This document shows positions 43,389-52,398 of a stretch of 64,000 nt of DNA, one piece after another. Source of the stretch: Burkholderia seminalis DSM 23518 (lineage in GTDB: Bacteria; Pseudomonadota; Gammaproteobacteria; Burkholderiales; Burkholderiaceae); the NCBI RefSeq assembly GCF_902832885.1, contig NZ_CADFDK010000002.1, positions 310,001 to 374,000 on the forward strand, given 5' to 3'. The notes beneath the pieces are model-generated. The model was given only the letters and a program-made list of their open reading frames with translations, was not told the origin of the DNA and searched no databases. Position 1 is the first letter of the stretch. Each line of letters opens with the position of its first letter. The translations under genes were made by a program, and so were the position numbers.

Positions 43389-45836
43389 TCAAATTTTGGC
43401 GTTACGCAATCTCAGCGCGTTCGAGATGACCGAGGCCGAACTCAGGCTCATCGCCAACGCTGCAATCATCGGCGAGAGTAGCAGCCCCGTGAACGGGTAA
43501 AGAACGCCGGCCGCCAACGGAACCCCGAGCGCGTTGTAAACGAACGCGAAGCCAAGATTCTGCTTCATGTTTGCGACGGTTGCCTCGGACAGCTTTCGAG
43601 CACGCGCGATACCGCGCAAGTCGCCCTTGACGAGCGTCACCTGAGCGCTGCTCATCGCCACATCCGTGCCTGTTCCCATGGCTACGCCGACATCGGCCTT
43701 GGCAAGCGCGGGGGCGTCGTTTATACCGTCGCCAGCCATCGCGACGACATGCCGGGCTTGCTGAAGCCGTGTCACCAGATCGAGCTTGTCGGCAGGTTTC
43801 ACCTCGCCATGGAATTCGTCGACGGCGAGCTTTTCGGCCACCGCCTGGGCCGTGACCACACCGTCACCGGTCGCCATCACGACTCGAATTCCGTTCGCCC
43901 TCAATGTCGAAAGTGCCTCCGGCGTGGTCAGCTTTATCGGATCGGCGACCGCCAGCAGTCCGGCCAAACTGCCGTCGACTGCCAGATACATGACGCTGGC
44001 GCCTTGTGCACGCAGGCTGTCCGCCTTGTTGGACAGCGATTCGACGGATACGCCGTCAGTCTGCATCAGCGCGGTGTTGCCGAGTGCAAGTCTCCTGCCC
44101 GCGACCATTCCTCTCACGCCGATACCCGTTGCGGATTCAAAATTTTCCGTGCGGTCCAAAGTCAGCTTCTTCTCACGGGCTGCCGCAACGATGGCTGCCG
44201 CAAGCGGATGCTCGCTGCCTTGATCGAGACTTGCCGCCAGACGAAGCACTTCGTCGGTCGTGTATCCGTTTGCGCCTACGGCTTGCTCGAACGCGGGACG
44301 CCCTTCCGTCAGCGTCCCCGTCTTGTCGACAAGGAGCACGTCGACCTTGCGCAAATTTTCGATCGCAGCCGCATCGCGAAAGAGAATTCCGTTTGTGGCG
44401 CCTTTTCCGCTCGCGACCATGACGGACATGGGCGTCGCCAGGCCCAGCGCACACGGACACGCAATGATGAGCACCGCCACCGCATTGATGAGACCGAACA
44501 CCCAGCTGGGCTCGGGGCCAAGGATGCCCCACACGAAGAACGTCAGAAGCGCAACGCTGACGACCCCGACGACAAATACGCCGGCGACCTTGTCGGCCAT
44601 ACGTTGCATGGGGGCACGGGAGCGCTGCGCCTGCGCGACCATCTGCACGATCTGCGACAGGACGGTCTGGGCGCCGACTTTCTCGGAGCGGATGAGGAGA
44701 CTGCCCGTCGCGTTCATCGTTGCGCCGATGATGTGGTCGCCAACACGCTTCGTGACGGGAATGGGCTCGCCGGTAATCATGGACTCGTCGACCGAACTCG
44801 TGCCGTCCGTCACCACACCGTCGACGGGGACTTTCTCGCCCGGCCGCACACGAAGAATGTCTCCGACATGAACATGGGGCAACGGAATGTCTTCTTCGGA
44901 GCCGTCCGGGTTGACGCGCCGCGCAGTCTTGGGCGCGAGCCCGAGGAGTGCCTTGATGGCGGCGGACGTTTGCGAGCGGGCCTTCAGTTCGAGCAGCTGC
45001 CCGAGAAGCGTTAGCGAAATGATGACTGCCGCCGCCTCGAAATATACGCTGACTCGGCCGTGCGCACTGTACGTATCGGGAAACACGCCGGGGAAGAGGG
45101 TGGCGATGACGCTGTAGATGTAGGCCGCGCCTGTCCCGAGCCCGATGAGCGTCCACATGTTGGGGCTGCGGTTCATGAATGAGCGCACGCACCGCTCGAA
45201 GAACGGCAGTCCTGCCCACAGGACGACCGGTGTGGAGATGACGAACTCGATCCAGCTCCCGGTGCCGACGTCCATCAATCTGAGGCGATGACCGAACATC
45301 GCCAGGACGAAGACTGCGACGGTCAGTGGCAACGTCCACCAGAATCGGCGTTGGAAATCGGCCAGCTCCGGATTGTCGTCTTCGTCGTCGCTGGGCAGAA
45401 TCGGTTCCAGGGTCATGCCGCACTTCGGACATTGCCCGGGATGGTCCTGGCGAATTTCCGGGTGCATCGGACACGTGTAGATGGTGCCCCCGGGCACTCC
45501 TTGTGGTTGCTCAATGGTCGAAGGCTCAACGTACCTGGACGGTGCAGCCTCGAATTTCGTCAAGCAGGCCTGGCTGCAGAACGTGTACCACTTGCCATTG
45601 TGTTCGCGGCGGAAGCGTGACTCATCGGTCACCGTCATTCCACAGACAGGGTCGCGAAGCGAATCGGTGGAACGAACGCGCTCGTCCTGGCCCTCACGGT
45701 GATGAGCATGTGCGTCGTGTTCGTGCCCGGCGGGATGGTCGTGCTTGTCCATCTCGCGAGCGTGATGTTTGCCCGATGACACGTGCTCGGAAATCCGTGG
45801 GTGAGGAAGCTTGTCTTCGCCGGGTTGGCCGCTCAT
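43389..45836 (-). CDS. copA: copper-translocating P1B-type ATPase
   Basis: An 815-residue ATPase exporting Cu(I)/Ag(I) from the cytoplasm. It lacks the usual N-terminal CxxC HMA domain and instead has a His-rich start (residues 23-47), a YHS domain (DPVCGMTV, Cys65) and a heavy-metal-binding motif ([19 protein letters not shown]). Membrane motif CPC near residue 460, phosphorylation motif DKTGTLTEG near 505, TGDG and [11 protein letters not shown] follow. AAAGGAG precedes the ATG. GC is lower than in the flanks, as for plasmid- or island-borne copies. It groups with the three small genes up to 47321. Confidence 0.94.
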   Translation of the reverse strand: MSGQPGEDKLPHPRISEHVSSGKHHAREMDKHDHPAGHEHDAHAHHREGQDERVRSTDSLRDPVCGMTVTDESRFRREHNGKWYTFCSQACLTKFEAAPSRYVEPSTIEQPQGVPGGTIYTCPMHPEIRQDHPGQCPKCGMTLEPILPSDDEDDNPELADFQRRFWWTLPLTVAVFVLAMFGHRLRLMDVGTGSWIEFVISTPVVLWAGLPFFERCVRSFMNRSPNMWTLIGLGTGAAYIYSVIATLFPGVFPDTYSAHGRVSVYFEAAAVIISLTLLGQLLELKARSQTSAAIKALLGLAPKTARRVNPDGSEEDIPLPHVHVGDILRVRPGEKVPVDGVVTDGTSSVDESMITGEPIPVTKRVGDHIIGATMNATGSLLIRSEKVGAQTVLSQIVQMVAQAQRSRAPMQRMADKVAGVFVVGVVSVALLTFFVWGILGPEPSWVFGLINAVAVLIIACPCALGLATPMSVMVASGKGATNGILFRDAAAIENLRKVDVLLVDKTGTLTEGRPAFEQAVGANGYTTDEVLRLAASLDQGSEHPLAAAIVAAAREKKLTLDRTENFESATGIGVRGMVAGRRLALGNTALMQTDGVSVESLSNKADSLRAQGASVMYLAVDGSLAGLLAVADPIKLTTPEALSTLRANGIRVVMATGDGVVTAQAVAEKLAVDEFHGEVKPADKLDLVTRLQQARHVVAMAGDGINDAPALAKADVGVAMGTGTDVAMSSAQVTLVKGDLRGIARARKLSEATVANMKQNLGFAFVYNALGVPLAAGVLYPFTGLLLSPMIAALAMSLSSASVISNALRLRNAKI

Positions 45837-45980
45837 TTGACGCTCCTTTGCTCATCCGTTCCGCTTCCAGTGAGGCTGGCCGGTATCTCGGTTGCGTACA
45901 GTGAGACTACATTGCCGAATCGTCGGAGGACGCCTGAGCGATAGGGCGGGAGCAACATTCATTCCGGGCGGCAGTGCCAG

Positions 45981-46634
45981 CTACGGGTGAGCCGGGCGTT
46001 TTCCAGACAAGTTCGGCACAAAGCGCGGCGTATGTGCCGCATATTCACGCCACGCAGCGCCGAACTTCGCCTCCGAATCGCGCTCCTCCTGTATCGCGAG
46101 TCGAACGTACATGAAGACCAGGATGGGGAACATGGCCAAAGTCACGAGCGTGGGCCATTGGAGCAGGAAGCCCAGCATGATGACGACGAACCCGACGTAC
46201 TGAGGATGCCGGATTTTCGCGTAGGGGCCGGTGGTGGCCAGCTCTTTGTCGCGTTGCGCTTCATACAGTACGTGCCAGGCTGTGGACAGCAAGTAGAAGC
46301 CGCCCAGTATCAGGAAGAAGCTGAGAAGATGCGGCAGTCCGCCATGCGGGTCGCCGTGCCGGCCGGTCAAGGTCCACCAGAGGTGCCCTGCGTCGTGAGA
46401 CAGCAAATTCGTTTGCGGAAAGCGCGTCTGCAACCAACCCGACAGCAAATAGAGGGTGAGCGGAAATCCGTACATTTCCGCAAATAGCGCGACGATGAAG
46501 GCAGAGAACCCGCCGAACGTTCGCCAGTCCCGCTTGGTTGCCGGCTTGAAGAAGCTGAACGCGAAGATGATGAAGACAAGAGAATTGATAACGACGAGGC
46601 TCCATAGCCCGTAACCGTCACCGATGCTGGTCAT
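45981..46634 (-). CDS. isoprenylcysteine methyltransferase-like (ICMT/NnrU-type) membrane protein
   Basis: A 217-residue polytopic protein with about 5-6 helices. The C-terminal motif GPYAKIRHPQYVGFVVIMLG and LAIQEERDSEAKFGAAWREY are the SAM-binding/phospholipid-methyltransferase signature of the ICMT family. Such genes recur in copper and other heavy-metal islands; the substrate is unknown. AGGAG 7 bases upstream fixes ATG 46634. The start overlaps the DUF2933 gene end by 17 bp. Confidence 0.82.
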   Translation of the reverse strand: MTSIGDGYGLWSLVVINSLVFIIFAFSFFKPATKRDWRTFGGFSAFIVALFAEMYGFPLTLYLLSGWLQTRFPQTNLLSHDAGHLWWTLTGRHGDPHGGLPHLLSFFLILGGFYLLSTAWHVLYEAQRDKELATTGPYAKIRHPQYVGFVVIMLGFLLQWPTLVTLAMFPILVFMYVRLAIQEERDSEAKFGAAWREYAAHTPRFVPNLSGKRPAHP

Positions 46635-46872
46635 GACCGTCTCCTGAATCAGGACGCCTGTCGGTCGATTTCGTCCCGTGGTGCCCGTGTCCATGGTGCA
46701 TAAACAGATGCATCAGCGGGCACGAGAGCAACAGCAGATAGGGCAGCGCCCCAAGGAAGTGGGCGCGGTGTTCGGAAAGCAGGAGGACCAGCGCTATTGC
46801 GGTGAACGCGATGAGTGCAACGGCTGACCGCGATTTCCAGAACGGCCGGTCGCCATGCGAGTTGTCATCCAC
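46618..46872 (-). CDS. DUF2933 small membrane protein
   Basis: An 84-residue product: two short hydrophobic helices (AVALIAFTAIALVLLLSEHR and LPYLLLLSCPLMHLFMHH), then GHGHHGTKS, a His-rich tail typical of DUF2933 proteins in copper islands. It may bind metal at the membrane. It overlaps the methyltransferase gene, so the two are translated together. Confidence 0.75.
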   Translation of the reverse strand: MDDNSHGDRPFWKSRSAVALIAFTAIALVLLLSEHRAHFLGALPYLLLLSCPLMHLFMHHGHGHHGTKSTDRRPDSGDGHDQHR

Positions 46873-46894
46873 GGCAGTCTCCCATTTCGTACCG

Positions 46895-47321
46895 TCACTT
46901 CTCGGCCGGATGCTCCCGAGCAGCCTGACGGTCCATCATTGCCTGCATCATCATTTGCATCATGTCCATGCGCATTTCCATGCTTCCCCGCCGCGACGAC
47001 ATCGGCATGCCGGACGAGGGAGGCCCCATCATTTCCATCATGCTCATGCCGTTTTGCATGACTTTCATCTGTTCGTCCATCAGGGCGGCGCGTTCTTCAG
47101 GCGTCTTCGCGTTCATCATCTTTTCGTGCATGACGCGCATGGCCTGCATTTGGTCGTCCGCGTCGCGTTTCGACTTGCTCGGCGCTTTTGCGGTTGCTTT
47201 TATTCGGATGATGGGCGTCGTGTGCTGCACTGTCGCTGGCTGCCGGCGTACCAGCGATTGCAGCGGCACTGACCATGCCGAGCGTCGCAATTGCAATGGC
47301 GAGTTTTTGCGGGATTGCCAT
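46895..47321 (-). pseudogene. frameshifted Met-rich periplasmic protein of the copper island
   Basis: A signal peptide (MAIPQKLAIAIATLGMVSAA) starts at ATG 47321 and runs to about HDAHHPNK. The Met-rich mature part (MQAMRVMHEKMMNAKTPEER, MSMMEMMGPP) continues in the next frame to 46895. The two join across a TTTT run at 47198-47201 (AAAA in the gene): one base fewer would give one continuous 142-residue protein. This is either a true frameshift, a sequencing error or programmed slippage. Intact relatives are small periplasmic copper-binding-type proteins. Confidence 0.7.
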
Positions 47322-47558
47322 CTTGTTCTCCATGAGCGCGGTTCTCGGGAGGCGGTCGAACCCTGAAACCACTCTATGCCGACGCCCCTCCGATGGCTTG
47401 ACGTGGCTCAACGAATCACGCACCGAATTCTTCATATGTAGCGCGGCCATAACGCGATCCAGAGCGAAGACGAGGAGGTGAAGGCCGGAGCGTTTCGTGG
47501 AGGGAGACAAATTCTCCGAAAAACCTAACTGGACGGGGCGCGGAACGCTTTTTTCATC

Positions 47559-47620
47559 GTGCCGAAATTGCGCAAAAAACAGGCCTCACTCCACCGTCAC
47601 CGACTTCGCCAGATTCCTCG
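47559..47620 (-). other. attTn7-like site (3' end of glmS)
   Basis: The last codons, encoding NLAKSVTVE, are the conserved TnsD-recognition region, and Tn7 inserts about 25 bp past the stop. No Tn7 terminal sequence is seen at that distance. Confidence 0.4.
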
Positions 47621-49415
47621 GTTTATCAATATCCGTCCCCCGCGCCAGCGCCGCGTGATACGCGAGCAGCTGCATCGGCACCGTATGCAGGATCGGCGAA
47701 AGCGGCCCGTAGTACTCGTTGAGCCGGATCACCTCGATCCCCTCGCCCGGCACCAGCCCGCAGTCCACATCCGCGAACACGAACAGCCGTCCGTTCCGCG
47801 CGCTGACCTCATGCATGTTCGACCGGAGCTTTTCGAGCAGCATGTCGTTCGGCGCGACCGCGATCACGGGCATCTCGTTACTGACGAGCGCGAGCGGCCC
47901 GTGCTTCAGCTCGCCGGCCGGATAAGCCTCCGCGTGGATATACGAAATTTCCTTCATCTTCAGCGCGCCTTCCAGCGCGATCGGGTAATGCATCCCGCGC
48001 CCGAGAAACAGCATGTTGTCGCGTCGTGCGAGCAACTCCGACCACCCCATGATCTGCGGCTCCAGTGCGAGCACTTTCGACATCGCATCGGGCAGGTGCC
48101 GCAGCGCGCGCAGATGCGTCTTCTCCTCGTCGTCGCTCAACCGCCCGCGCACCTGCGCCAGCGACAACGTCAACAGGAACAACGCAACGAGCTGCGTCGT
48201 GAACGCCTTCGTCGACGCCACGCCGATCTCGATGCCCGCGCGCGTCACGAACTGCAGCGCGCATTCGCGCATCAACGCGCTCGTCGAGACGTTGCAGATC
48301 GCGAGCGTATGCATCATCCCGCTCTGCTTCGCGACATGCACCGCGCCGAGCACGTCGGCCGTCTCGCCGCTCTGCGACACCGCGACCACCAGCGTGCGCG
48401 GATTCGGCACGCCGTCGCGATAACGAAACTCGCTGGCGATCTCGACGCTCGCCGGCAGCTTGGCGATGCTCTCGATCCAGTACTTCGCGGTCAGCGCCGC
48501 GTGATAACTGCCGCCGCACGCGAGCAGCAGCACCGAGTCGACATCGTTGAACACACGCCACGCGCCGTCGCCGAACAGCTCGGGCATGATCGACGACACG
48601 TCGAGCAGCGTATCGGCCACGGCCTGCGGCTGCTCGAAGATCTCCTTCTGCATGTAGTAGCGGTACGACCCGAGATCGGCCGCGCCGCTATGCGCGGCGA
48701 CGCGTTGCACCGCGCGCTCGACGCGCTGGCCGTTCGCGTCGACGATCCAGTAGCGATGCAGCTGAATGTCGGCGACGTCGCCGTTCTCCAGATACGCGAT
48801 GCGATCGGTGATGCCCGACAGCGCGATCGCATCGGACGCCAGGAAATTCTCGCCTTCGCCGACCCCGACCACGAGCGGCATCCCGTCGCGCGCGCCGACG
48901 ATCCGGTGCGGCTCGTCGCGGCACATCACCGCGATCGCGTAGCTGCCGCGCAGCCGCGCCACCGCCCGCCGCACCGCATCGAACAGATCGCCGTCGTACA
49001 GGTGATCGATCAGGTGCGCGATCGCCTCGCTGTCGGTCTGGCTCGCGAACACATAACCGTGCGCCTGCAACTCCACGCGCAGTTGATCGCAGTTCTCGAT
49101 GATGCCGTTATGCGACAGCGCGATGCGCGCATTGGCGTCGCTCGGCGAGAAGTGCGGATGCGCGTTGAGCGTGACGGGCGCGCCGTGCGTGGCCCAGCGC
49201 GTATGCGCGATGCCCGTGTAACCGGACAGCGCCTGCGCGGCGATGTCGCGCTGCAGGTTGGCCACGCGGTCGACGCTGCGTGCCCGCGCGAGCGTCCGGT
49301 CGCGATAGACCACGACGCCGCACGAATCGTAGCCGCGGTATTCGAGCCGCTTCAGGCCGTCGACCAGGTTCGGCAGGATGTCCCGCTGGGCGACCGCCCC
49401 GACAATTCCACACAT
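47586..49415 (-). CDS. glmS: glutamine--fructose-6-phosphate aminotransferase
   Basis: A 609-residue enzyme, full length. [12 protein letters not shown] supplies the N-terminal nucleophile Cys of the glutamine amidotransferase domain; two SIS domains follow ([19 protein letters not shown] and [20 protein letters not shown]); the end is LAKSVTVE. It makes glucosamine-6-phosphate, the entry to UDP-GlcNAc for peptidoglycan and LPS. It is divergent from an Lrp/AsnC regulator, and a copper island lies directly downstream. Burkholderia often carry more than one glmS; whether this is the main copy cannot be told. Confidence 0.97.
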   Translation of the reverse strand: MCGIVGAVAQRDILPNLVDGLKRLEYRGYDSCGVVVYRDRTLARARSVDRVANLQRDIAAQALSGYTGIAHTRWATHGAPVTLNAHPHFSPSDANARIALSHNGIIENCDQLRVELQAHGYVFASQTDSEAIAHLIDHLYDGDLFDAVRRAVARLRGSYAIAVMCRDEPHRIVGARDGMPLVVGVGEGENFLASDAIALSGITDRIAYLENGDVADIQLHRYWIVDANGQRVERAVQRVAAHSGAADLGSYRYYMQKEIFEQPQAVADTLLDVSSIMPELFGDGAWRVFNDVDSVLLLACGGSYHAALTAKYWIESIAKLPASVEIASEFRYRDGVPNPRTLVVAVSQSGETADVLGAVHVAKQSGMMHTLAICNVSTSALMRECALQFVTRAGIEIGVASTKAFTTQLVALFLLTLSLAQVRGRLSDDEEKTHLRALRHLPDAMSKVLALEPQIMGWSELLARRDNMLFLGRGMHYPIALEGALKMKEISYIHAEAYPAGELKHGPLALVSNEMPVIAVAPNDMLLEKLRSNMHEVSARNGRLFVFADVDCGLVPGEGIEVIRLNEYYGPLSPILHTVPMQLLAYHAALARGTDIDKPRNLAKSVTVE

Positions 49416-49473
49416 ATCGCGCTCCGTAAATGTCCTGTCTGGATCAGTGAGAGCGATGGTAGGGCGGGCTGTA

Positions 49474-49488
49474 TGGAATTAAATTTCA
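49474..49488. promoter_or_regulatory. candidate Lrp/AsnC site 1
   Basis: TGGAATTAAATTTCA, an imperfect 15-bp palindrome, 59 bp upstream of glmS. It is nearly identical to site 2, exactly 60 bp away. Confidence 0.5.
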
Positions 49489-49533
49489 AAAATCAAATGA
49501 AAATGAAACGTACCGTAGATCATCTATCATATT

Positions 49534-49548
49534 GAAATTAAATTTCAC
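49534..49548. promoter_or_regulatory. candidate Lrp/AsnC site 2
   Basis: TGAAATTAAATTTCA, a perfect palindrome around a central base, 24 bp upstream of the Lrp/AsnC gene. It differs from site 1 in one base. Confidence 0.55.
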
Positions 49549-49572
49549 TCCCTTGACCGGAAGGAGCCGCCG

Positions 49573-50064
49573 ATGGCCGGCATCACCCTCGACGATCTCG
49601 ACCTGCGCATCCTCGCGATCCTGCAGGAGGATGCGTCGGTGTCGAACCTGCAACTGGCCGAGCGGGCGCTGTCGTCGCCGCCGACCTGCATGCGCCGCGT
49701 ACGGCGTCTGACGGAGGCGGGCGTGATCTGCCGGCAGGTCGCGGTGCTCGACCCGGTCGCGATCGGTACGGCCGTCACCGCACTGATCGAGATCAGTCTC
49801 GACCGGCAGACAGCCGAGGACTACGACGCGTTCGAAACCTACGTCTGCGCGGAGCCGGCCGTCACGCAGTGCTACCGCGTGTCGCCCGGGCCAGATTTCG
49901 TCGTGGTGGCCGATCTCGCCGACGTCGCCGAATACGACGAATTCGCGCGGCGGCTGTTCACCGGCGCATCGAACGTCCGCAACGTGCGAACGTTCTTCTC
50001 GACGCATCGCGCGAAATTCGAAGCGAACGCACGGGTCGCGCATGCGACGCGCAAACGCGCGTGA
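49573..50064 (+). CDS. Lrp/AsnC-family transcriptional regulator
   Basis: A 163-residue regulator. The N-terminal helix-turn-helix is LDDLDLRILAILQEDASVSN and LAERALSSPPTCMRRVRRL. The C-terminal RAM domain includes AVTQCYRVSPGPDFVVVADL. It senses an unidentified amino acid or amino sugar. AAGGAG lies 8 bases ahead of the ATG. It is divergent from glmS with two near-identical palindromes between, so autoregulation and control of glmS are likely. Confidence 0.93.
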   Translation: MAGITLDDLDLRILAILQEDASVSNLQLAERALSSPPTCMRRVRRLTEAGVICRQVAVLDPVAIGTAVTALIEISLDRQTAEDYDAFETYVCAEPAVTQCYRVSPGPDFVVVADLADVAEYDEFARRLFTGASNVRNVRTFFSTHRAKFEANARVAHATRKRA

Positions 50065-50088
50065 CCTGACCATACCGTTCGATCCGCA

Positions 50089-50955
50089 TCACGCAACCGT
50101 AGCCGCAACCGCAGCCGCCTCCGGCAGTTGCAGCGGCTTGCCGTATCCGAAGCAATGCGCGGGCTCCGGAAACACGCGCTCCCGCACGTCGTGCGCATAC
50201 TGCCGGATCGCGTCGCGCATCACCGCATTCGCGTCGGCGTAGCGCTTCACGAAGCGCGGTGTGTACGCATCGAACGCGCCGACCATGTCCTCGGTCACGA
50301 GCACCTGGCCGTCGCATGCGGGCGACGCGCCGATGCCGATCGTCGGGATCGTCAGCGTGTCGGTCAGGTGGCGCGCGAGCGCTTCGGCGGTGCCTTCGAT
50401 CACCACGCTGAACGCGCCGGCCCGCTCGGCCGCGCACGCGGCGTCGAACACGTGCGCGGCCGAATGCGGGTCCATCCCCTGCGCGCGGAAGCCGCCCGTC
50501 GCGTTGGCCTGCTGCGGCATGAGGCCGACGTGCGCCATCACCGGGATGCCGCGATCGGTCAGGAAGCGGATCGTGTCGGCCATCTCGCAGCCGCCTTCGA
50601 GCTTCACGGCCTGCGCACCGGTTTCGGCGAGCAGGCGCGCGGCCGAACGATAGGCCTGGGCGGGCGATTCCTGGAACGTCGAGAACGGCAGGTCGACGAC
50701 GACGCACGCCTGCGCGGCGGCGCGTACGACGGCGGCGCCGTGTGCAATCATCATGTCGAGCGTGACGCGCAGCGTATCGGGCATTCCGTACAGCACCATG
50801 CCGACGGAGTCGCCGACGATGATCACGTCGGCCACGTCGTCGACGAGTTTCGCCATCGGCGCGGAATACGCGGTCAGCGAGACGAGGCTGCCGATGCCCT
50901 TGGTCGAACGGATCGCGGTGACGGTCTTGCGGGTGGTGCGGGTGTGAGCGCTCAT
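50089..50955 (-). CDS. panB: 3-methyl-2-oxobutanoate hydroxymethyltransferase
   Basis: A 288-residue enzyme of pantothenate synthesis that makes ketopantoate from 2-oxoisovalerate and methylene-tetrahydrofolate. Motifs: [20 protein letters not shown] (Mg/substrate loop), [29 protein letters not shown], and [13 protein letters not shown] with the catalytic Glu. The usual partner panC is not adjacent, so this may be a second panB copy. ATG 50955 begins the conserved protein. Confidence 0.95.
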   Translation of the reverse strand: MSAHTRTTRKTVTAIRSTKGIGSLVSLTAYSAPMAKLVDDVADVIIVGDSVGMVLYGMPDTLRVTLDMMIAHGAAVVRAAAQACVVVDLPFSTFQESPAQAYRSAARLLAETGAQAVKLEGGCEMADTIRFLTDRGIPVMAHVGLMPQQANATGGFRAQGMDPHSAAHVFDAACAAERAGAFSVVIEGTAEALARHLTDTLTIPTIGIGASPACDGQVLVTEDMVGAFDAYTPRFVKRYADANAVMRDAIRQYAHDVRERVFPEPAHCFGYGKPLQLPEAAAVAATVA

Positions 50956-51032
50956 GAACGGAAGCCGTGTGAATGAAGAGCCGCCACGGTAGCATCGCAT
51001 GCGTTCGCGCAATGACCTTCGGAGGACGTCTT

Positions 51033-51851
51033 ATGTTGCTGGCGGGACAATCGGCTGACCCTTACGCGGTGCCGCCGATGGCGCGGCTGCCGAGGCCGCT
51101 GTACGTTCGCGCGTTCGGCATTCCCGGCAACGTCAGCGTCGACGCGCACTGTCATCCGTGGGCGCAGCTGATGTATGCGACGAGCGGCGTGCTCGAGGTG
51201 TCGACGCCGTCGGGCCGGCAACTGCTGCCGCCGCACTATGCGATGTGGATTCCGCCGCACGTGCCGCATGCGGTATCGACGCGCGATTGCGTCGCGTTCC
51301 ACAGCCTGTATCTCGATGCAGCGATCGCGCGCGACGACGTGAACGGCGACTGCACGATCCTGTGCATGACGCCGCTGCTGCGCGAGCTGGTGATCGCGAC
51401 GGGCGAGTTGCCGGTGAACTACGACGAGACGGGGCCGGACGGCGCGCTCGTGTGTCTGATCGCCGACCGGATCGCGCGCATGCAGCCGGCGCCGCTGACG
51501 GTGCCGCTGCCGCGCGATCCGCGTCTGCTGAAAATCGCGCGTGCGTTGCATGCCGCGCCGGGCGATACGCGCAGTCTCGACGAATGGGGCCATCAGGTCG
51601 GCGCGACGCGGCGCACGTTGTCGCGGCTGTTCCGGCAGGACACGGGGTTGTCGTTCACCGAATGGCGGCAGGCCGTGCGGCTGCTCGCGTCATTGCCGCT
51701 GCTCGACGCGGGCGAGCCGATCGGCAGGGTGGCCGCGCAACTGGGTTACGACTCGACGTCGTCGTTCATCGCGCTGTTCCAGGCGAAGTTCGGCGTGACG
51801 CCCGGCGCGTATGCGAAGCGTGAAGCGCGCCGGCCGGCGTTGAGCGCGTGA
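51033..51851 (+). CDS. AraC-family transcriptional regulator with cupin sensor
   Basis: A 272-residue protein. The N-terminal cupin (VDAHCHPWAQLMYATSGVLE, WIPPHVPHAV) and C-terminal AraC HTH (WGHQVGATRRTLSRLFRQDT, QLGYDSTSSFIALFQAKFG) are clear. GGAGGA at 51021-51026 fixes the start. It is divergent from panB and convergent with ogt. The target is unknown, perhaps a permease outside the window. Confidence 0.92.
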   Translation: MLLAGQSADPYAVPPMARLPRPLYVRAFGIPGNVSVDAHCHPWAQLMYATSGVLEVSTPSGRQLLPPHYAMWIPPHVPHAVSTRDCVAFHSLYLDAAIARDDVNGDCTILCMTPLLRELVIATGELPVNYDETGPDGALVCLIADRIARMQPAPLTVPLPRDPRLLKIARALHAAPGDTRSLDEWGHQVGATRRTLSRLFRQDTGLSFTEWRQAVRLLASLPLLDAGEPIGRVAAQLGYDSTSSFIALFQAKFGVTPGAYAKREARRPALSA

Positions 51852-51864
51852 TGCGCAGCGTCGC

Positions 51865-52398
51865 TCAGAACGCGAGCGCCTGCTGCACTGGATGGGACGC
51901 GCCGCGCGAGAACCCGGCGCCTTCGAGCGACAGCAACGCGCGCTTGCGATCGATGCCGCCCGCGTAACCGGTCAGGCTGCCCGACGCGCCGACCACGCGA
52001 TGGCACGGCACGATGATCGATACCGGATTGCGGCCGACCGCGCCGCCGACGGCGCGCGCGCCGCTCATCGGCAACCCGACGCGCTCGGTGATGTCGCCGT
52101 ACGACACGAGTTCGCCGAACGGAATCGCGAGCAGTTCCTTCCATACGCGGCGCTGAAACGCGGTGCCGCGCAGGTGGATCGGCACCGAGAACGTGTCGCG
52201 CGTGCCGGTGAAATATTCGGCGATTTCTTCCGCGACCTTGCGCGCGATCGGCGACATCGGGTGTGCGTCCGCTTCGGTCACGATCGTCACCGGCGGAAAG
52301 TATTTCTGGCCGACGAAGTACAGGCCCGTCAACGCATCGTCCTCGATGCGCACGGCGATGTCGCCCAGCGGGCTCGGAATCAGGTGAGCGGGAGTCAT
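51865..52398 (-). CDS. ogt: methylated-DNA--protein-cysteine methyltransferase
   Basis: A 177-residue suicide repair enzyme that takes the methyl group from O6-methylguanine. The helix-turn-helix and arginine finger lead to IIVPCHRVVGASG with acceptor Cys132; Tyr and Gly residues of the binding pocket follow. Its start overlaps the ada-alkA stop by 4 bp, so both repair enzymes are translated together. Confidence 0.96.
   Translation of the reverse strand: MTPAHLIPSPLGDIAVRIEDDALTGLYFVGQKYFPPVTIVTEADAHPMSPIARKVAEEIAEYFTGTRDTFSVPIHLRGTAFQRRVWKELLAIPFGELVSYGDITERVGLPMSGARAVGGAVGRNPVSIIVPCHRVVGASGSLTGYAGGIDRKRALLSLEGAGFSRGASHPVQQALAF

Noticed and set aside
43261-43500. Plus-strand frame overlapping the 3' end of the copper ATPase
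   Set aside because: It is largely antisense to the conserved last helices of the ATPase and has no ribosome-binding site.
47500-47585. Tn7 terminal sequences past glmS
   Set aside because: I looked for a TGTGGGCGGACA-like end near 25 bp past the stop and found none; no tns genes are present either.
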